A stretch of DNA of 64,000 bases. It comes from a bacterium (GTDB lineage: Bacteria > UBP6 > UBA1177). The DNA is taken from positions 62,001-126,000 of the forward strand of contig JAFYIZ010000047.1 of assembly GCA_017538365.1 (NCBI GenBank), in the 5' to 3' direction. A program made the position numbers and the translations under genes. Position 1 is the stretch's first letter; each line of letters opens with the position of its first letter. Under the pieces are notes generated by a model. It was given only the letters and a program-made list of their open reading frames with translations. It was not told the origin of the DNA and did no database searches. Positions 8,208-16,257 of the stretch are shown here, piece after piece.

Positions 8208-8236
8208 TGACAAATTGTCAATTTGCCGAATTGGCA
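8208..8236. promoter_or_regulatory. Paired dyads upstream of the sigma-54 promoter (candidate activator site)
   Basis: TGACAAATTGTCA (8208-8220) and TGCCGAATTGGCA (8224-8236) are two adjacent inverted repeats, 46-74 nt before the -24 element. Position and symmetry fit a binding site for a PilR/NtrC-type activator. This is inference. Confidence 0.45.
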
Positions 8237-8281
8237 TTTTTCTTATTCTTGTAAACTCTTGAAATTATTTGTAAAATTTTG

Positions 8282-8297
8282 TGGCACTCGAGTTGCT
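8282..8297 (+). promoter_or_regulatory. Sigma-54 (-24/-12) promoter of the pseudopilin operon
   Basis: TGGCAC-TCGAG-TTGCT matches the sigma-54 consensus TGGCAC-N5-TTGCW exactly, with GG and GC 12 nt apart. Transcription would start near 8308, leaving a ~40-nt leader before gspG, whose AGGAGG ribosome site is strong. Requires RpoN plus an ATP-hydrolysing enhancer-binding activator. Confidence 0.88.
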
Positions 8298-8348
8298 TAA
8301 TTTATAGGTTTTAGGTTTTTTGCATTTTTGTTTTTTTAGGAGGTTTTT

Positions 8349-8780
8349 ATGTTGAAGAATTTTTTCAAGGCTTTGATCAAAGCGAATGCAAAAGAGGCGT
8401 CAAAAGGCTTTTCGCTTCTTGAAATCATGGTAACAATCACGATTATGACGATGATCATGGGTGCAGTCGGTGTCGGTGTTATGGGTTATCTCGACAAATC
8501 GAAGATAAAACAGGCGAAAATCGACATCGGCACGATTTCAAACGCCCTTGACCTTTATAAAACCGAGTTCGGACGCTATCCCGACAGCGATGACGGTCTT
8601 TCGAGACTTGTCGAAGAGAAGATTCTCAAAGAAAAGAAAGTTCCTCAGGATCCGTGGGGAAATGAATATGTCTACATTTATCCGGGTTCAAACAACGAAG
8701 ACGGATTTGACCTTTATTCCTTCGGTCCCGACGGTAAAGAGGGCGGAAACGACGATATAACGAACTGGGAAGACGATTAG
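8349..8780 (+). CDS. gspG: Type II secretion major pseudopilin GspG
   Basis: 143 residues. A leader with a lysine before the cleavage Gly ('EASKG') precedes 'FSLLEIMVTITIMTMIMG', the N-methylated pilin helix with conserved Glu5. The body carries GspG signatures: 'LDLYKTEFGRYPDSDDGLSRLV', 'DPWGNEYVYIYPG' and 'FDLYSFGPDGKEGGNDDI', the last including the Ca-binding loop acids. It is the main subunit of the periplasmic pseudopilus, processed by prepilin peptidase. First gene of the operon behind a sigma-54 promoter. Confidence 0.95.
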   Translation: MLKNFFKALIKANAKEASKGFSLLEIMVTITIMTMIMGAVGVGVMGYLDKSKIKQAKIDIGTISNALDLYKTEFGRYPDSDDGLSRLVEEKILKEKKVPQDPWGNEYVYIYPGSNNEDGFDLYSFGPDGKEGGNDDITNWEDD

Positions 8781-8782
8781 TT

Positions 8783-9607
8783 ATGAAGAAATCCGGATTT
8801 TCCATGGTCGAAATGCTCGCCGTAGCGGCTCTGGCGGTGATCATCGCCGGTTTTTCAGTTGCCGGTGTGAACCGCTTCGGGCGCTATCAGGCTCAGGCCG
8901 ACATGGGCGGTTTCAACTCTTTTCTGCGCTACAGCTTCATGCAGGCGGTACGCAACAAAGAGTATGTCCGTCTTGTCGTAGACTTGGAAAAGGGGAGTTA
9001 CTGGACTGAAAAAAGCGAGACTCCGTTCTATCTTTTTACGGGTGAAGCTGCTGCGGCAAAGGATGAGGAAAACGAAAAACTTATCGAGAGGATGGAAAAC
9101 GGCAAGGGAAGCGATCCTTTTGCCGGCAAAGGTTCTGCGCTCGGTGCGGAAAATCTTATCGAAAAGGCGAAACTTCTCACTTCGCAGGAAGAACTGGAAA
9201 ATTCGGATTACTACAACTACGAAAATTTCATTCCTGACAGACGCTCTCTGAAACAGATTTTGAAGCCTGAGTTCACGAAAAATTCGGGCGAGAAAAAATT
9301 TTCGAGAGGCTTGATAGTTACAGGCTTTTTTGCGTACCACACGCCTGATGTCGTGAAAAGAAGCGACTTTCTCGATTCTGACAACAAAGGAAAGGAGCCG
9401 AAAGTCTTTATCTACATTTTTCCCGAAGGAAGGATCGAGCCTTTCTATCTTTCGCTCGGCGAGGAGACAGACGACGGTGATGAGAGTTTTGTCTATATCA
9501 CGTCGGATATGTTTCTCAACGTGAAGATCGAATCGGGCAGTTTTGAAGACGAGATCAATGACATGCGTGATTTGCTGAAAGATCAGGACGCGGAGGGAAA
9601 ATCGTGA
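8783..9607 (+). CDS. gspH: Type II secretion minor pseudopilin GspH-like
   Basis: A short leader 'MKKSG' precedes 'FSMVEMLAVAALAVIIAGFS', a class III prepilin N-terminus with Glu5. The body (274 residues) is longer than typical GspH (about 170-200), with a charged insertion around residues 80-130 (AAAAKDEENEKLIERMENGK and on). Its identity rests on order between gspG and gspI and on the pilin helix. It starts 2 nt after the gspG stop. Minor pseudopilins cap the pseudopilus tip. Confidence 0.8.
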   Translation: MKKSGFSMVEMLAVAALAVIIAGFSVAGVNRFGRYQAQADMGGFNSFLRYSFMQAVRNKEYVRLVVDLEKGSYWTEKSETPFYLFTGEAAAAKDEENEKLIERMENGKGSDPFAGKGSALGAENLIEKAKLLTSQEELENSDYYNYENFIPDRRSLKQILKPEFTKNSGEKKFSRGLIVTGFFAYHTPDVVKRSDFLDSDNKGKEPKVFIYIFPEGRIEPFYLSLGEETDDGDESFVYITSDMFLNVKIESGSFEDEINDMRDLLKDQDAEGKS

Positions 9608-10356
9608 TGAGATATGCAGCTCATACACGGCAAAAAGAAATATCTGTCGTCATGTTGAACGAATGTGAAACATCTCAGAGATTCTTCGCTGCGCTCAGAA
9701 TGACAGTCCGATCCAAAGGTTTTTCGCTTATCGAAGTCCTTGCGGCGATAACAATCCTTTCAGGTGTCCTTTTTGCAGCTTCGCGAATAATTTCAGCAAG
9801 TTACATTTATGCTTCAAAAGTACACAACATCTATCTCGGAACGGAACTCTGCCGCCTCAAACTCCACGATGTCGAAGAAATCATCAAGCAGGACGGTCTG
9901 CCGGATGACGAAACAGAGGAAGAGGGCGATTTTGAAGACAGGGAATACGAAGGTTTCCGCTGGAAATACTCGGTAAAGCGCGTTTTCATTCCGCTTCCCG
10001 ACTTTTCAACTGACGCAGACGACGGTTCTTATCTCGACCAGAGTGCTTCGATGCTCTCTCTGGCGAAAGGAAACATCGAAGATTTCTTCAAAGAAAGAAT
10101 ACGCAAACTCACCGTTTCGGTTTTCTGGGGCGAAGGTCAGAAGGAGTCTGAAAAAGTGGTTTTTACGGTTTTCCTGACGACCGACGGCACTGTAAAAACG
10201 TTCCAGCAGTATAGTGGCGGCAACAGCGGAAACAACGGGAAAGGCGGCAAAGGTAAAGGGGGCGATGCGCCTAAAAACAGATTCGAAGGGTTGAACAAAG
10301 GCGGAAGTCAGCAGCCGAACAATATGTTTAACGGCGGAGCAATCAAGGGAAAATGA
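9607..10356 (+). CDS. gspI: Type II secretion minor pseudopilin GspI with a repeat-derived leader
   Basis: Mature part starts at 'FSLIEVLAAITILSGVLFA' and follows GspI ('GTELCRLKLHDVEE'), with a Gly/Lys/Asn-rich tail ('NGKGGKGKGGDAP'). The ATG at 9607 is chosen because GGAGGG lies about 8 nt before it; a GTG at 9604 is also possible, as is an ATG at 9700 with no visible ribosome site. From 9607 the leader is about 37 residues instead of 5-10 and encodes 'MLNECETSQRFFAALRMT', the translation of a widespread dispersed repeat (see 9645-9705). The leader is removed by prepilin peptidase, so the mature protein should be normal. Confidence 0.85.
   Translation: MRYAAHTRQKEISVVMLNECETSQRFFAALRMTVRSKGFSLIEVLAAITILSGVLFAASRIISASYIYASKVHNIYLGTELCRLKLHDVEEIIKQDGLPDDETEEEGDFEDREYEGFRWKYSVKRVFIPLPDFSTDADDGSYLDQSASMLSLAKGNIEDFFKERIRKLTVSVFWGEGQKESEKVVFTVFLTTDGTVKTFQQYSGGNSGNNGKGGKGKGGDAPKNRFEGLNKGGSQQPNNMFNGGAIKGK
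9645..9705 (-). repeat. Dispersed 'ATTCTGAGCG..GAAGAATC' repeat inside gspI leader
   Basis: On the minus strand this reads TGTCATTCTGAGCGCAGCG, AAGAATCTCTGAGATG, and on to CGTTCAACATGACGACA. It is recognised from memory as a short repeat found between genes in many bacterial genomes. Here it is open in frame with gspI and holds the alternative ATG at 9700. Confidence 0.75.
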
Positions 10357-11006
10357 TGAAAAAAGGTTTCACTCTCATAGAAGTTCTGCTTGCGATGAGC
10401 ATTACGGCGATACTTGTTACGTCGGTTTACTTCTCGTTTTCCAATCTTCTCAGCGGAAGAGCGAAAATAAAGGCGGTCACTGAAAGGGAGCGCGGCATAT
10501 ATTTCACTCTTGAACTGATCCGCAGCGATCTGAAAAACGCATATCTCACAGTCAACAAAGGGGCGCCGGAAGAGACTCACAAGACTATTTTCAAGAGCGA
10601 AGACGACGATCCTGTGAGCCATCTCACTTTTGCCACCATCAACCACGTGAAAATGGCGGCTGGAGTCAAACAATGCGACCAGACAGAGATCGAATACTAC
10701 GGCGAGAATATTGACGGTGAAAATGTTCTTATGCGCAGGGAAAGTCTTTGGGTTGACGATGATCCCGAGCGCGGCGGCAACGTCTATCCCGTTTTGAAAG
10801 GTTTTAAAAGCATAAAATTCGAATATTGGCACACGACGACAAAAGAGTGGGTCGATCACTGGAACAGCGAAAGTCTCGACAACGTAAATTCTCTGCCTCC
10901 GAAAGTTAAGATAACGATGATTGCCAAAGAGGGTGAATTCGGCGAGGAAGATTACAAGATAGAAACAGTTGTAAACCTTAAAATGACAAAACCGTTTAGT
11001 TTTTAA
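10353..11006 (+). CDS. gspJ: Type II secretion minor pseudopilin GspJ
   Basis: 217 residues. Leader 'MMKKG' then 'FTLIEVLLAMSITAILVTSVY', Glu5 present. GspJ-type body: 'FTLELIRSDLKNAYLT', 'HLTFATINH', 'EIEYYGENIDGENVLMRRESLW' and 'ILKGFKSIKFEYW'-like strand. The ATG overlaps the gspI stop (ATGATG), so the two are translationally coupled. It would form the tip complex with GspI and GspK. Confidence 0.9.
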   Translation: MMKKGFTLIEVLLAMSITAILVTSVYFSFSNLLSGRAKIKAVTERERGIYFTLELIRSDLKNAYLTVNKGAPEETHKTIFKSEDDDPVSHLTFATINHVKMAAGVKQCDQTEIEYYGENIDGENVLMRRESLWVDDDPERGGNVYPVLKGFKSIKFEYWHTTTKEWVDHWNSESLDNVNSLPPKVKITMIAKEGEFGEEDYKIETVVNLKMTKPFSF

Positions 11007-11007
11007 G

Positions 11008-12243
11008 ATGTTGAAATTATTGGACAAAATAAAGTCAAGTCTGCGCTCGCGGCTGTGCTCGGAAAATGAGCCGGAAGGAAAAAAGCGCGGGTTTGCCCTT
11101 GTTTTAGTTCTGGTCATGATTGCCGTCATGCTGCCGATAGTGAGCGATATGAACTACGAGGCAAAAACCGAATTCGACCTTGCGATGGATTACAAACACA
11201 AGGCTGAAGCACAGGCTCTGGCTTCAAGTGCGGTCAATTTCGCCGTAGTTATTTTTGATCTTCAGAAACAGGTCGAAAGTCTGCTAAAGCAGTTCAACAT
11301 GTCCAATCAGATAGAAATCTGGGATATAATTCCGATGGATACAGCGCTTTTGCGCACTTTTACAGATGCAGGACCTTTTGTAACCATCGAAGAAGTCGTT
11401 TCGAAAACCGATTCGGACAAGCCTGCCGGGGCTGCGACGAACGATGAAGAGGGTGAACACACTTACACCGAAACGGGTGATCCGATATTCCAGTTCCCAG
11501 GCGATTTTAAGGTCGAGTTCAAAGGCGAAGACACGAAAATCAACCTGAATCAGCTGGCTTACGGCACGAAAGGGGCAATTGTGAAGATGCTCGAAGCCCT
11601 GATAGAACCAGAGTTTTACGACTTCATCTTCCTTGAAAACACATCGAGGGAAGAGTATGTCGACCGTGAAGAGCTTATTCAGAACATTGTCGACTGGGTC
11701 GATATGGGTGATGACAAATATACCGACGGCGCTAAGTATCTGACCGGCGGCGACGAGCAGTCGAACTACGACGACTTCGATCCGCAGTACAAGGTGAAAA
11801 ACGCAAAATTCGATACTGTTCAGGAACTTATGATGGTTTACGGCGTCAACGATCTGATTTTCAAGATTTTGGAACCTTACGTCACTATATATTCGACTGG
11901 CAAAATCAACGTGAACAAAGCCGGACACGAAATGATCGAAGGTCTGATTCGTGCTTATGCGGTCGACAAGGCGCTCACTGTTTTCTACAACGAGGACGCG
12001 ATGCGCGAACTTTTAGGAAAGATTTTGGCGAAACGGGCTCAGTACGGTTTTTCAAAGATTGATGATTTTGTACAGGCGTGTGCCGATGAAGGTATAAATC
12101 TGGACAAATCGATTTCTGAAGTTGCCGATACGACCGGAAGCGTTTACCGCATCAAAGCTGTCGGAATAAAGGAAGGTGTCGAAAGCTGGGTCGAAATGAT
12201 CGTCGACAGGGAAGGAAACATTTACTATTACAGAGAAGGATAA
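11008..12243 (+). CDS. gspK: Type II secretion minor pseudopilin GspK
   Basis: 411 residues; the largest minor pseudopilin, as expected. A 26-residue basic leader ends 'EGKKRG' before 'FALVLVLVMIAVMLPIVS'; the usual Glu5 is absent, as is typical of GspK, which sits at the tip. The alpha-domain signatures 'ADAQAxAxxA' appear as 'KAEAQALASSAVNFA', 'DWVDMGDDKYTDGAKYLTGG' matches the GspK loop with acidic Ca ligands, and 'TGKINVNKAGHEMIEGL' is a helix-hairpin-helix-like motif. Starts 1 nt after gspJ. Confidence 0.92.
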   Translation: MLKLLDKIKSSLRSRLCSENEPEGKKRGFALVLVLVMIAVMLPIVSDMNYEAKTEFDLAMDYKHKAEAQALASSAVNFAVVIFDLQKQVESLLKQFNMSNQIEIWDIIPMDTALLRTFTDAGPFVTIEEVVSKTDSDKPAGAATNDEEGEHTYTETGDPIFQFPGDFKVEFKGEDTKINLNQLAYGTKGAIVKMLEALIEPEFYDFIFLENTSREEYVDREELIQNIVDWVDMGDDKYTDGAKYLTGGDEQSNYDDFDPQYKVKNAKFDTVQELMMVYGVNDLIFKILEPYVTIYSTGKINVNKAGHEMIEGLIRAYAVDKALTVFYNEDAMRELLGKILAKRAQYGFSKIDDFVQACADEGINLDKSISEVADTTGSVYRIKAVGIKEGVESWVEMIVDREGNIYYYREG

Positions 12244-12261
12244 TCAAAAGTGAGGTAAAAA

Positions 12262-13740
12262 ATGAAATTTGCTTCATGCAGAGCGGCAAACGGCGGGTTT
12301 TTGATAGACACTTTTTCGAAGGAATACAACAAAACGACCTTCGAAAAGAGTGAATTCGCCGGAAGAGAAAAGGCTGCCGAACTTTTTAAGAATTTCGATT
12401 ACATAGATTTCGTCTGCTCCGGAAGGGAAATGCTCTACTATGCAAGGAACTATCCGCCGGTAAAGCACTCCTACCTGAGAAAGATAGTCGCGCAGGATAT
12501 CGAGTCGGAGACTCCGTTCAAGGAAGAAGATCTGATGATCGAAGTGAAAAACTTCCAGAAGGGAAGCGGCGACATGAACGTTTTCGCGGCTGAAAAAGAC
12601 GTCATCCGCAAGGCTCTGCTTGATTTTGATGATGCGGCTCGTGAAAAGGTCCGCAGCATTGTTCCCGAAGAAATTCTGTTTTTCAAGACAGACACTCCGA
12701 TAAAAAAGGCTATATTCGTAAACGACGACTATTCACTTATGGTTTTTGCCGACGGGCAGATAGTCCGGAACGGCGGTCTGAACGAGCTCAGAAGCGACAT
12801 GCTTGCAATTTTCGGAGGAGATGATCCGCAGGCTGAACTCGACTCGTGGCTCAGTGTCGCGGGTGATCTCAGCGAGCCTGACGGACTCAGTGACATCGAA
12901 GTGAGAATCCGCAAAACGATAATTTCTTTCTTTGAAAAATTGTTCGACTTCTTTGCTCCTTTTGCCGGAGATCCAGGCGAGGCTGCAGTTTTTATCGGCG
13001 GTGTCCTTCCGGAAGGGGCTGAAAAGATAGTCCGCGAGATGGATTCTTCCGTGTTTTCAGATTCACAGTTCATAGTTTACGATTTCGCGTCACAGCTTGA
13101 AATGATTTCCGAATCGGTCGACAACGACAGCACCGTGAATTTCGCAACGGGCGATTTTGCCTACAAAGGAGGTTTCGCGTTCCTCAAAAAGCGGGCGATC
13201 ATCGCATTGGTTCTATATATCGCGGCAATTATCCTGCTGGTTGTCGGCATGGAAATGAGAATAAAATATCTTGATGAAAGAATCTCTGCAGGTGAAGAGA
13301 GAACGAAACAGCTTATGAAGGATGTCATCGGAAAGGAGATGCCTTCTCTGCGACAGGCTCTTTCGATAATGGACAAGTCGATAAAGGGCGAAGCGAGCAT
13401 GGCTGACAAAAAATCGGTATATCCATACAGCGCGCTTTACATCATGGAAATCGTTTTCCCGTACTTCACCTTCGAAGGAAGCACGATCGAAGTCTCCGAA
13501 ATTTCGATAAAGGAAGAAGGGAAGATCAGAGTCGTCGGAACGAGCGATTCGCTTGAAGACATCAACAAATTCACAGAGCTTCTGGAACAGGATCCTTTGA
13601 TAGATGAAATCAACAGAGGCCAGATAAATACAAGGGGCGACAAGAGTTCCTTCAACATCTCGTTCAACTACGCCGGTCCTAAAAAAGAAGACCCGAAGGC
13701 GAAAAAGGGCAAGAAAAAAAGTAAGGAAAACAACGATTAG
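12262..13740 (+). CDS. gspL: Type II secretion inner-membrane protein GspL
   Basis: 492 residues. The N-terminal ~300 residues form an actin/PilM-like cytoplasmic domain ('LRKIVAQDIESETPF', 'IRSIVPEE'-like segments, 'EAAVFIGGVLPEGAEKIV'), one transmembrane helix (about 310-332, 'AIIALVLYIAAIILLVVGME'), then a coiled stretch and a periplasmic ferredoxin-like domain ('STIEVSEISIKEEGKIRVVG'). A lysine-rich tail follows. GspL recruits the GspE ATPase and pairs with GspM. Ribosome site GAGG 8 nt before ATG; no gspE in this operon. Confidence 0.88.
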   Translation: MKFASCRAANGGFLIDTFSKEYNKTTFEKSEFAGREKAAELFKNFDYIDFVCSGREMLYYARNYPPVKHSYLRKIVAQDIESETPFKEEDLMIEVKNFQKGSGDMNVFAAEKDVIRKALLDFDDAAREKVRSIVPEEILFFKTDTPIKKAIFVNDDYSLMVFADGQIVRNGGLNELRSDMLAIFGGDDPQAELDSWLSVAGDLSEPDGLSDIEVRIRKTIISFFEKLFDFFAPFAGDPGEAAVFIGGVLPEGAEKIVREMDSSVFSDSQFIVYDFASQLEMISESVDNDSTVNFATGDFAYKGGFAFLKKRAIIALVLYIAAIILLVVGMEMRIKYLDERISAGEERTKQLMKDVIGKEMPSLRQALSIMDKSIKGEASMADKKSVYPYSALYIMEIVFPYFTFEGSTIEVSEISIKEEGKIRVVGTSDSLEDINKFTELLEQDPLIDEINRGQINTRGDKSSFNISFNYAGPKKEDPKAKKGKKKSKENND

Positions 13741-13749
13741 GAGAGCAGC

Positions 13750-14295
13750 ATGAAAGAAAAACTGATAGAGGCAATAAGCAATTTCAGCGAGCGCGAACGC
13801 ACGATCCTCGTGGCTTTTCTAACTTTTGTAATGATTTTCATTTTTGTCACGGTGTGGTTTTTCATGAGTTCGGCGATCGACGACCGCAAAGACACGATCA
13901 TCGAGCAGGAAAAGATGATTCAGGAGATGGTTTCAAAAAAAGAGATATTCAAAAAGGCGAAGGCTGAAGCGACAAAAATGCAGGACAGCATCGATTCGAG
14001 CAACGTTAACCTCAATTCCGACATTTCGACTGTCAAAGAGAGTGTCGGCATTCCGATCAGTTCGATAAAGGAGATAAAACCGCGCAAAAAAGGGGATATC
14101 AACATTGAAAGGATCGAACTCAACCTGCGTGAAGTTCCGCTTGACCAGACGCTGACTTTTCTTTACGGGCTTGAGAACAAAGGACGTTACGTTTTTGTAG
14201 ATTCGATAACGATAAAAAAGCGTTTCAACAAGCAGAATTACGATGTTTCTTTAGTCGTTGCGGCTATGAAGAAGGAGAACGCAAATGGAGAATAA
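13750..14295 (+). CDS. gspM: Type II secretion inner-membrane protein GspM
   Basis: 181 residues. A cytoplasmic start with 'FSERERTILVAFLTFVMIFI' (one transmembrane segment, about 17-42), a coiled-coil region ('DDRKDTIIEQEKMIQEMVSKKE'-like, about 45-80), and a small alpha/beta periplasmic domain ('INIERIELNLREVPLDQTLTF'). Position after gspL and the same topology identify it as GspM. GGAG ribosome site; the gene end overlaps gspN by 11 nt. Confidence 0.88.
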   Translation: MKEKLIEAISNFSERERTILVAFLTFVMIFIFVTVWFFMSSAIDDRKDTIIEQEKMIQEMVSKKEIFKKAKAEATKMQDSIDSSNVNLNSDISTVKESVGIPISSIKEIKPRKKGDINIERIELNLREVPLDQTLTFLYGLENKGRYVFVDSITIKKRFNKQNYDVSLVVAAMKKENANGE

Positions 14296-15715
14296 ATTTT
14301 CTGAAATAATTAATAAAATCAAGAATTTGCCTATTCCCGGCAAAGTTCAGGCGCTGATTAAGCGTGTTTTGTTCGTGAATGCCGCGTTTTTTATAGGTCT
14401 GTGGCTGGGTATAAAGATATTCTTCCCTGACGATTTCGTTCTTTCCAAAATCAACGAACAGCTTTTCTTGAAGGATATGGCGCTTGTGAGTGAAGATGTC
14501 GATGTTTCGCTTCTCGGAAATATTTCGTTTGAAGAGGGCACTTTGATGCAGAAGGGTAACAAAGTCCTCACTTTTTCGGAACTTGCATTCTCACCGTCTG
14601 TTTTTGCGACTTTGGGCGGTCATCCTGCCGGAAAAGTCCATGTCGAAGATATAAATTCTCAGGGCGGCGGCTTGGATGCCACCTTTGAAACCAAAGAAAA
14701 TCCGTGTTATTCGCTTGACGCTTCGGAAGTTCCGCTTTCTATTTTAAAACCCTTGCTTGCTGAAGTTGTCCTGACCGGTTCTCTGAGCGGCGGCGGCGAA
14801 CTCTGTTCAAAAGAGGGAAAATACAACGGAAAAATAGAATTGAGCGGAGAAGATGTCGTTCTTCGCGGCAAAATCCCGACTCCTATGGGTGATTTCGATG
14901 TCGGAAAAATAATTCTGGGAGCAATCGAACTTGCTGCTGAGATCGTTGATAACAAAGCTGAAGTAAAACATCTTTCGATAAAAGGTGTCTTTGAACTCGA
15001 GGCATTGGGAAAGATCAATCTGAATACCAAAAATTTTCCCTCTTCAAGGATCGATCTTGAAATTTCTGCCAAAGTTCCCGATATGGAGAAAATCAGCGAA
15101 AATGTCGCTCTCAATCTGCTTTTAAGCCAGCTTTCGCAATACAAAGGCGATTCTGACAACAGTTATGCGTTTACTCTGAAAGGTTTCTTGAACAAGCCGC
15201 AGATGGGCAAAGCACAGAAAAAAGATCGTGAAATCAAAGTTGATCCGAGGCAGAAAAAGTCGGAAAGACCTCAAAGACCGCAGCGTCCGCAAAGACCTGA
15301 ACGTTTCCCGCAGAGAGAGGAAGCTCCAAAACCGATGACGCCGGCTCCTGCAGCTGCAGCAGCGGAAAACGCACCTCAGAATGACGATTTGAAGAAAAAA
15401 GAGGACGAACTCAAACGGAAAGAGGAAGAACTTAAACGCCAGGAAGAAGCTGCAAAAGAGCGCGAGGAAAAAATGCGTGAAGAGCGCGAACAGCGCGAAC
15501 GTGAGGAGCGTGAGCGCAAAGAGCTGGAAGAGCGCAACAGAATGGAAGAAGCGGCAAGGATCAAGGCTGAGCAGGAAGAGGCTATGAACGAACTCCGCAG
15601 AGCCCGCGAAGAGATGGAAGCTGCCAAAAAGGCGCGTGAAACTCTGGAAGACGAAGGCGAGGAAGGACAGCCGAAAGGTGCGCCTGAGGAAAAGAACGAA
15701 AATGAGGAAGAATAA
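14285..15715 (+). CDS. gspN: Type II secretion GspN-family protein with long basic/coiled-coil extension
   Basis: 476 residues. One N-terminal transmembrane helix (about 30-47, 'VNAAFFIGLWLGIKIFF') and an AsmA/GspN-like beta-rich periplasmic domain to about residue 315 ('LLAEVVLTGSLSGGGELCSK', 'GKIELSGEDVVLRG'). The remaining ~160 residues are unusual: a Pro/Gln/Arg repeat ('RPQRPQRPQRPERFPQ', about 331-346), an Ala/Pro stretch, and a highly charged predicted coiled coil (about 370-460). GspN families normally end after the globular domain. The extension may reach across the periplasm; that is a guess. Confidence 0.75.
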   Translation: MENKFSEIINKIKNLPIPGKVQALIKRVLFVNAAFFIGLWLGIKIFFPDDFVLSKINEQLFLKDMALVSEDVDVSLLGNISFEEGTLMQKGNKVLTFSELAFSPSVFATLGGHPAGKVHVEDINSQGGGLDATFETKENPCYSLDASEVPLSILKPLLAEVVLTGSLSGGGELCSKEGKYNGKIELSGEDVVLRGKIPTPMGDFDVGKIILGAIELAAEIVDNKAEVKHLSIKGVFELEALGKINLNTKNFPSSRIDLEISAKVPDMEKISENVALNLLLSQLSQYKGDSDNSYAFTLKGFLNKPQMGKAQKKDREIKVDPRQKKSERPQRPQRPQRPERFPQREEAPKPMTPAPAAAAAENAPQNDDLKKKEDELKRKEEELKRQEEAAKEREEKMREEREQREREERERKELEERNRMEEAARIKAEQEEAMNELRRAREEMEAAKKARETLEDEGEEGQPKGAPEEKNENEEE

Positions 15716-15735
15716 TATTTTTACGGAGGTATAAG

Positions 15736-16257
15736 ATGAAAAAAATCGTGATGTTAATGATCGTGTTTTCGATGTTTCTGACGGTTTCGTGCAACAAAAA
15801 GATGATCAAGGGAACGAACATCGAGGAAACTCCCGATTCAAAGGAGATTCTGACTGTTTTCGGGTATTATCTCAAAGGTTTCAAAGAGCAGAATCCCGAA
15901 ATTTTTCTTGAGTACGTTTCGAAAGACTACTACGACACGAACGGAACCGACGAGGCAGATGACGATGTCGATTACGACAAATTAGTCGAGATCCTCAATT
16001 CCGATGCGTATCACAGCCTGGAAAAGGTCAGTATAACTGCCATAATCAAGGATCTTCTCTTTGATCCCGACAACGAAAACAGGGCAAGGCTGCTCTTTTT
16101 CTTCGAGGTTCGCTTTAAAATGAAAAGTTCGGTTCCCACTACAGAAGAAAATGCTTTTGTTCAGCCTGACGGAATGACGAATCACAAAGTTTCCGAAAAC
16201 AATCAGATGAAATTCGTCAAAGAAGACGGCAAGTGGAAGATAGTCAGCGGTCTTTAG
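15736..16257 (+). CDS. Small lipoprotein at the end of the type II secretion operon
   Basis: 173 residues with a lipoprotein signal and 'TVSC' lipobox (Cys19). The rest ('EILTVFGYYLKGFKEQNPEIF' and, at the end, 'NQMKFVKEDGKWKIVSGL') resembles the SnoaL/NTF2-like cone fold seen in many small lipoproteins, but I do not recognise a named family. ACGGAGG ribosome site 20 nt after gspN, so it is probably the last gene of the operon. An outer-membrane or assembly accessory of the secretion system is possible. The stop overlaps the convergent gene by 4 nt. Confidence 0.7.
   Translation: MKKIVMLMIVFSMFLTVSCNKKMIKGTNIEETPDSKEILTVFGYYLKGFKEQNPEIFLEYVSKDYYDTNGTDEADDDVDYDKLVEILNSDAYHSLEKVSITAIIKDLLFDPDNENRARLLFFFEVRFKMKSSVPTTEENAFVQPDGMTNHKVSENNQMKFVKEDGKWKIVSGL

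Noticed and set aside
8855-9628. 257-codon minus-strand frame opposite gspH
   Set aside because: It lies opposite a pseudopilin gene in a tight operon and has no start signal or recognisable domain.
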